64,000 nt of DNA from the NCBI GenBank assembly GCA_039191605.1, contig JBCCXL010000013.1:62001-126000 (forward strand), in the 5' to 3' direction. A model generated the notes under the pieces. That model saw only the letters and a program-made list of their open reading frames with translations, did not search any database and had not been told where the DNA came from. Numbering within the stretch: position 1 is the first letter of the stretch; every line of letters starts with the position of its first letter. Source of the DNA: JBCCXL01 sp039191605. GTDB lineage: Bacteria > Acidobacteriota > Thermoanaerobaculia > Multivoradales > JAHZIX01. The translations under genes and the position numbers were made by a program. Below, one piece after another: positions 62,416 to 64,000 of the stretch.

Positions 62416-64000
62416 TAGGCTGTCTTCTGCCCGGATTTGGGGCTGAGGACGAGTTCCGGCTGCCTGGACTCGGCGTCGGTCAGGCGCTGCTGATAGGCCT
62501 CGTCTTCGAAGAAGGCGGTGAGCTTCTCGCTCACCGGCAGCACCATGGACATGGGGTGCCACTGGACGGTCTCCCCGGTGTCGGCTCGGTGCACGTCTCC
62601 GGCGGCGAGGCGGCGGGTGCCTTCCCCCAGCGAGAGGTCTTTCAGGCAGCTGCGCAGGTGACGGAAGAAGACCTGATCCTCGGGCTTCAGGAAGGGCAGC
62701 ACGACATGGGCGGTGGCGGCCAGGTGGTAGTGGGCGGGCACGAAGGCGAGGCCGTCGAGGTGGAGGCGTTCGCAGGCGATGATCATCATCGCCACGACGT
62801 CGCGCAGCATGCCTAGCCCGGGGTGCTCCTGTCCGGGAAGCTTCGGACGACGGCCGCCAAACTCCTGTCTGGGGTTTTGCAGCAGCAGCCATTCCACCTG
62901 CAGCAGCTCGTATTTCGGTAGCGTACGGCGGTTCTTGCGCGCCCGCAGCTCCATCAACAGCTCTTGCCGCTCGGCGTCGCCGAAGAGTCGCAGGGTCTCG
63001 CCGCTCTCGTCGTCCAGGTTCCAGTCGAGGGTGGGGTGGGCGAAGCCTCGGGAACGCAGCTGATCCAGCAGCCCGTAGCGTTCAAAGGCGAACTCCAGGC
63101 CGTGGCGGGTGTAGTAGCCGAGGAAGCGGGTGCGCCGGGAGGAGGGGCCGAGGGCGCCGAAAAGATCCTCCTCGCTGAGGCTCCAATCCTCTTCGGAGCT
63201 GTCGCCGCTAAGCTCCGCGGGGTCCACCAGGCGGGCGAGGTGGCGAAAGCGGGAGATGGTGATCTGGTGGGTGGTGGGGGGCTCCAAGGCCTTCTGCTGA
63301 TTGGCGATCCAGCCGAGAAAACGGGCGTTGTAGCGCCAGGCTTCGGGGCCGTACCCGCCGGCCAGCAGGATCACCAGGGGCAGCTTGCGCTCACCCCGGG
63401 CGAGGTCGAAGACGAAGCGGTCGCGGACCAGCAGGGCATCGTCGCTCAGCTGCCAATCCCCCAGGGTATCGTCGCCGGCGGGATCGGCGCCGGTGAGGTA
63501 GATCACCAGCTCCGGCTGAAAGCGTTCGAACACCGGCGGCAGCTCCCGCCGCAGCACCTCCAGGAAGGTGCCGTCGTCGACGTTGGAGCCGAGGGCGAGG
63601 TTGGTGCTCTCGCGGGCGGCGGTATTGGACCAGGGGCGGTTGTGAATGGAGAAGGTGTGGACGCTGGGGTCCTCGGCGAAGATGCCCTCGGTGCCGTCGC
63701 CGTGGTGGAGATCGAGGTCGACCACCAGCACTCGGCCCCCGAAGCCGCGGCTGCGGCGGGCCTCGATGGCGCAGGCGATGTCGTTGAAGACGCAAAAGCC
63801 CTGACCTCGGTCGGCCCAGGCGTGATGCAGGCCGCCGCCGAGGTTGGCCACCACTCCGCGGGTTTCGGCGGCGATGGCGGTGGCGAGGTTGGTGCCGCCG
63901 ACCATCGCCCGCTGGATATCCAGCAGGGCCTCCAGCTCCGGGTCGTCGAGGGGCGTGCCGACGACCTTGGTGGCGGACTCCCCGTGGCGCAGCGACTCGA
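62415..64000 (-). CDS. Histone-deacetylase superfamily protein (5' end beyond right edge)
   Basis: The frame is open to the right edge, with at least 528 codons, so the start is outside the window. Zinc and catalytic motifs of the arginase/HDAC fold are present: GGLHHAWADRG (His-His dyad), VLVVDLDLHHGDGTEGIF (Asp and His zinc ligands), YLTGADPAGDD (second Asp) and LAGGYGPEAW (catalytic-type Tyr). Bacterial members deacetylate polyamines, acetoin-pathway proteins or other substrates. A ~200-residue C-terminal region after the catalytic domain is not part of the usual HDAC fold (SEEDLFGALGPSSRRTRFLG, LPKYELLQVEWLLLQNP). The TAA is followed by an in-frame repeat-built extension. Confidence 0.88.
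   Translation of the reverse strand, partial: ESLRHGESATKVVGTPLDDPELEALLDIQRAMVGGTNLATAIAAETRGVVANLGGGLHHAWADRGQGFCVFNDIACAIEARRSRGFGGRVLVVDLDLHHGDGTEGIFAEDPSVHTFSIHNRPWSNTAARESTNLALGSNVDDGTFLEVLRRELPPVFERFQPELVIYLTGADPAGDDTLGDWQLSDDALLVRDRFVFDLARGERKLPLVILLAGGYGPEAWRYNARFLGWIANQQKALEPPTTHQITISRFRHLARLVDPAELSGDSSEEDWSLSEEDLFGALGPSSRRTRFLGYYTRHGLEFAFERYGLLDQLRSRGFAHPTLDWNLDDESGETLRLFGDAERQELLMELRARKNRRTLPKYELLQVEWLLLQNPRQEFGGRRPKLPGQEHPGLGMLRDVVAMMIIACERLHLDGLAFVPAHYHLAATAHVVLPFLKPEDQVFFRHLRSCLKDLSLGEGTRRLAAGDVHRADTGETVQWHPMSMVLPVSEKLTAFFEDEAYQQRLTDAESRQPELVLSPKSGQKTA

Overview
This window is a GC-rich, densely coding bacterial chromosome segment. No rRNA or species marker is present. A secreted VWFA-domain protein of the type expanded in Acidobacteriota, a Ser/Thr kinase-TPR protein, a sigma-54 activator, a DUF1800/DUF1501 Tat pair, an MqnA-type (futalosine) menaquinone enzyme and a GldF-GldG-like fusion together suggest Acidobacteriota, possibly near Thermoanaerobaculia. 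That assignment is an inference from gene content.

Layout. 1-5.6 kb: a GH20 hexosaminidase cut by the left edge, rpmB, a 0.9-kb repeat-bearing spacer, fumC, and an ECF-like sigma/anti-sigma pair. 5.9-19 kb: AI-2E-family permease, iron-sulfur photolyase, VWFA protein, renalase-like flavoprotein, a coupled beta-CASP exonuclease and ATP-dependent DNA ligase, a MerR regulator with a degenerate B12-type sensor domain, an S4 RNA-binding protein, and a two-RCK potassium channel. 19.1-25.5 kb: a leftward operon (small Cys/His protein, TonB-dependent receptor, ABC ATPase, two DUF3526-like permeases), probably for metal or metallophore handling. 25.8-30.8 kb: a large Ser/Thr kinase-TPR protein convergent with a GAF/AAA+/Fis sigma-54 activator. 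30.85-31.6 kb: a gene-free stretch holding a near-consensus sigma-54 promoter and, 0.4 kb on, a strong intrinsic terminator. 32-36 kb: an ABC ATPase, a GldF/GldG-like fusion and a TlpA-like lipoprotein. 36.3-44.1 kb: DUF4328 protein, ankyrin-PQQ propeller protein with a TauE permease, a small membrane protein, enoyl-CoA hydratase, a coupled small ORF with a conserved hypothetical gene, and a ThiS-like protein. 44.1-44.5 kb: tRNA-Lys(CTT) and tRNA-Leu(TAG). 44.9-54.7 kb: a housekeeping block of tig, clpP, clpX, lon, engB, rho and mqnA. 54.7-64 kb: a thioredoxin-like ferredoxin, a secreted protein, a second ECF/ZAS anti-sigma/TPR operon, the DUF1800-DUF1501 pair, and a histone-deacetylase-family enzyme cut by the right edge.

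The most unusual features are three. First, the sigma-54 promoter/terminator unit lies divergent from its likely activator gene and has no recognisable product. Second, many unrelated genes and spacers carry short tandem repeats, with frame-preserving periods (15 bp, sometimes 9 bp) in coding sequence and mostly 14- or 17-bp periods in spacers; two arrays lie at gene 3' ends. Third, several domains are degenerate or relict: a B12-sensor domain lacking its ligand histidines, an RCK_C remnant, and an in-frame extension beyond the HDAC stop.
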